DNA of 64,000 nucleotides from Paracoccus alcaliphilus (GTDB lineage Bacteria; Pseudomonadota; Alphaproteobacteria; Rhodobacterales; Rhodobacteraceae), in the NCBI RefSeq assembly GCF_028553725.1, contig NZ_CP067124.1:1064001-1128000 (forward strand), in the 5' to 3' direction. This document shows, one piece after another, positions 63,172-64,000 of this stretch; position 1 is the stretch's first letter, and every line of letters starts with the position of its first letter. The position numbers and the translations under genes were made by a program. The notes beneath the pieces were generated by a model that was given only the letters and a program-made list of their open reading frames with translations, was not told where the DNA came from and ran no database searches.

Positions 63172-64000
63172 CAGAACAACTCCGGCAAAGGCGGCATGCG
63201 GTCGGGATCGAGGTCGTGCCCCAATGCCGCGCCTGACGCAAGCCCGTCCCTGATCGCGCAAAAGCCGCGCGGGGTGGCGACCAGCACCAGATCGGCGGGC
63301 GTGGGGGAGGCGCAGCCCTTGGCGCAGCCCGACACATGCAGCACCCGGCCCGGCGGCATCCCGGGTGCCAGCCGCCGCGCAAAGGCCCGCGTTTCGGCCA
63401 AGGCCTGCGGACAGCCGGGCGCGCCGGTGCAGACCCGCAGCCGCAGCCGGGGATCATCCGGGTTCAGGATCAGATCGGGCAGATCGGGCAGGCTGGCCGC
63501 GCCTTCGACCAGCAGCATTCGCCACGGCGTCAGCCGGATCGGCCCGGTTTCGGCCAGCGCCGACAGGGTGGGGGCGCTGATCTGGCCGAACTCTGCCGCC
63601 ACCAGCATGCCTTGCGGCACTGGGCCGGGGGCGGGGCGGGCGCGGTCAGGGCTGGGGTCCGCGTGGCATCGGGGGCCGGATGCCGCGCCGGATCAACGCC
63701 GCCATCCGTCCCCGCCCGCCCACGGCCCCGCCTTGCGACAGGAACCATGCGGCCAGCGCGACGGCGGCCTGCGGTGCGTTCCGGGCCGTCACCTGCGCAC
63801 CCGTCGCCATGCCATCGGCACGCAGGATCAGGCCGCCCTGCGTGTCACGCTCGACCCGGATATCGGCGGGCGTATCGGCCAGCAGCCGCTGCGCGCCGGT
63901 ATCGACGGCAAAGCCGAATTTGGCGGGCAGGATCAGGTTGCTGGACGCCAATGCGGTCGCCAGCGCCGCCGCCAGCGTATCGGTCTTGGCACGGGCAAAG
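63171..64000 (-). pseudogene. cobG: Precorrin-3B synthase, frame-disrupted at 63648 and cut by the window edge
   Basis: CobG oxidises precorrin-3A to precorrin-3B in the aerobic pathway. The upstream frame is open from the window edge, reading ..SSNLILPAKFGFAVDTGAQRLL and RIRAD..GGRGRMAALIRRGIRP, then stops at TGA (63648-63646). A second frame continues at once with DRARPAPGPVPQGMLVAAEFGQIS and carries the FeS/siroheme-type cysteines (VCTGAPGCPQAL, VSGCAKGCASP) to the end. Dropping one base at 63648 joins them perfectly at the interdomain linker. The junction is CCC-TGA-C. Sequencing error, true inactivation or programmed +1 shifting are all possible. Confidence 0.8.

Noticed and set aside
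1..64000. tRNA, rRNA, CRISPR, insertion sequences, prophage, attachment sites
   Set aside because: I looked for cloverleaf ends, repeat-spacer patterns, transposase motifs and terminal inverted repeats by eye and saw none I could support.

Overview
The window is a high-GC chromosomal segment from an alphaproteobacterium, most likely a Paracoccus or close relative in the Rhodobacteraceae. The best clue is the cytochrome bc1 operon (25.2-28.5 kb). Its Rieske protein and cytochrome b match what I remember of the Paracoccus denitrificans proteins closely, and its cytochrome c1 carries the very long acidic N-terminal segment characteristic of that genus. A GTTC-N7-GTTC SOS box, a CTTG-N17-CCTATAT heat-shock promoter and PstA/PstC with extended N-termini also fit alphaproteobacteria. 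I see no rRNA, tRNA, CRISPR array, transposase or phage gene.

Layout. 0-7.5 kb: end of soxR, gabT, a META lipoprotein, a rhomboid protease, mnmD with a divergent FAD oxidoreductase, a radical SAM gene behind a SOS box, and a CAP/RTX protein. 7.5-18.1 kb: carB, the thiamine uptake operon thiBPQ behind a TPP riboswitch, mutS and aroC. 18.2-25.1 kb: the phosphate regulon pstSCAB-phoU-phoB, then a ribokinase-like gene on the other strand. 25.2-32.9 kb: fbcFBC (bc1 complex), radC, dnaJ and dnaK. 32.9-44.3 kb: a surface-glycan block with a capsule-type ABC permease, cysQ, kdsB, galU, galE, two tandem paralogous glycosyltransferases, a GT14-like enzyme with a long C-terminal extension, a two-domain sulfotransferase and a phosphohexomutase.

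44.3-48.8 kb: a hybrid histidine kinase, a small NTF2-like/GNAT/nitrilase operon and an IsdG-type heme monooxygenase. 48.8-55.9 kb: a second polysaccharide block with a chimeric flippase/glycosyltransferase remnant, an ExoY-like sugar transferase, a PIG-L deacetylase, an O-antigen-ligase-like polymerase, a second sulfotransferase and a Wzz/Wzc-like chain-length protein with a frame disruption. 55.9-64.0 kb: the aerobic (cob) cobalamin cluster cobF, B, M, E, L, K, J, I, H, G. cobK is on the opposite strand, and cobG is frame-disrupted at a CCC-TGA-C site and cut by the window edge.

How the parts may work together. The two glycan blocks contain genes for precursors (GalU, GalE, phosphohexomutase, KdsB), an initiating transferase, glycosyltransferases, a polymerase, a chain-length protein, an ABC export permease, a deacetylase and two sulfotransferases. 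CysQ, which removes the PAP that PAPS-dependent sulfotransferases release, lies in the first block. This suggests, as inference only, a sulfated and possibly deacetylated surface polysaccharide. The most unusual signals are that combination, the tandem sulfotransferase, the SOS box on the radical SAM gene, the start-codon-sharing divergent cobK/cobL pair, and the two single-base frame disruptions.
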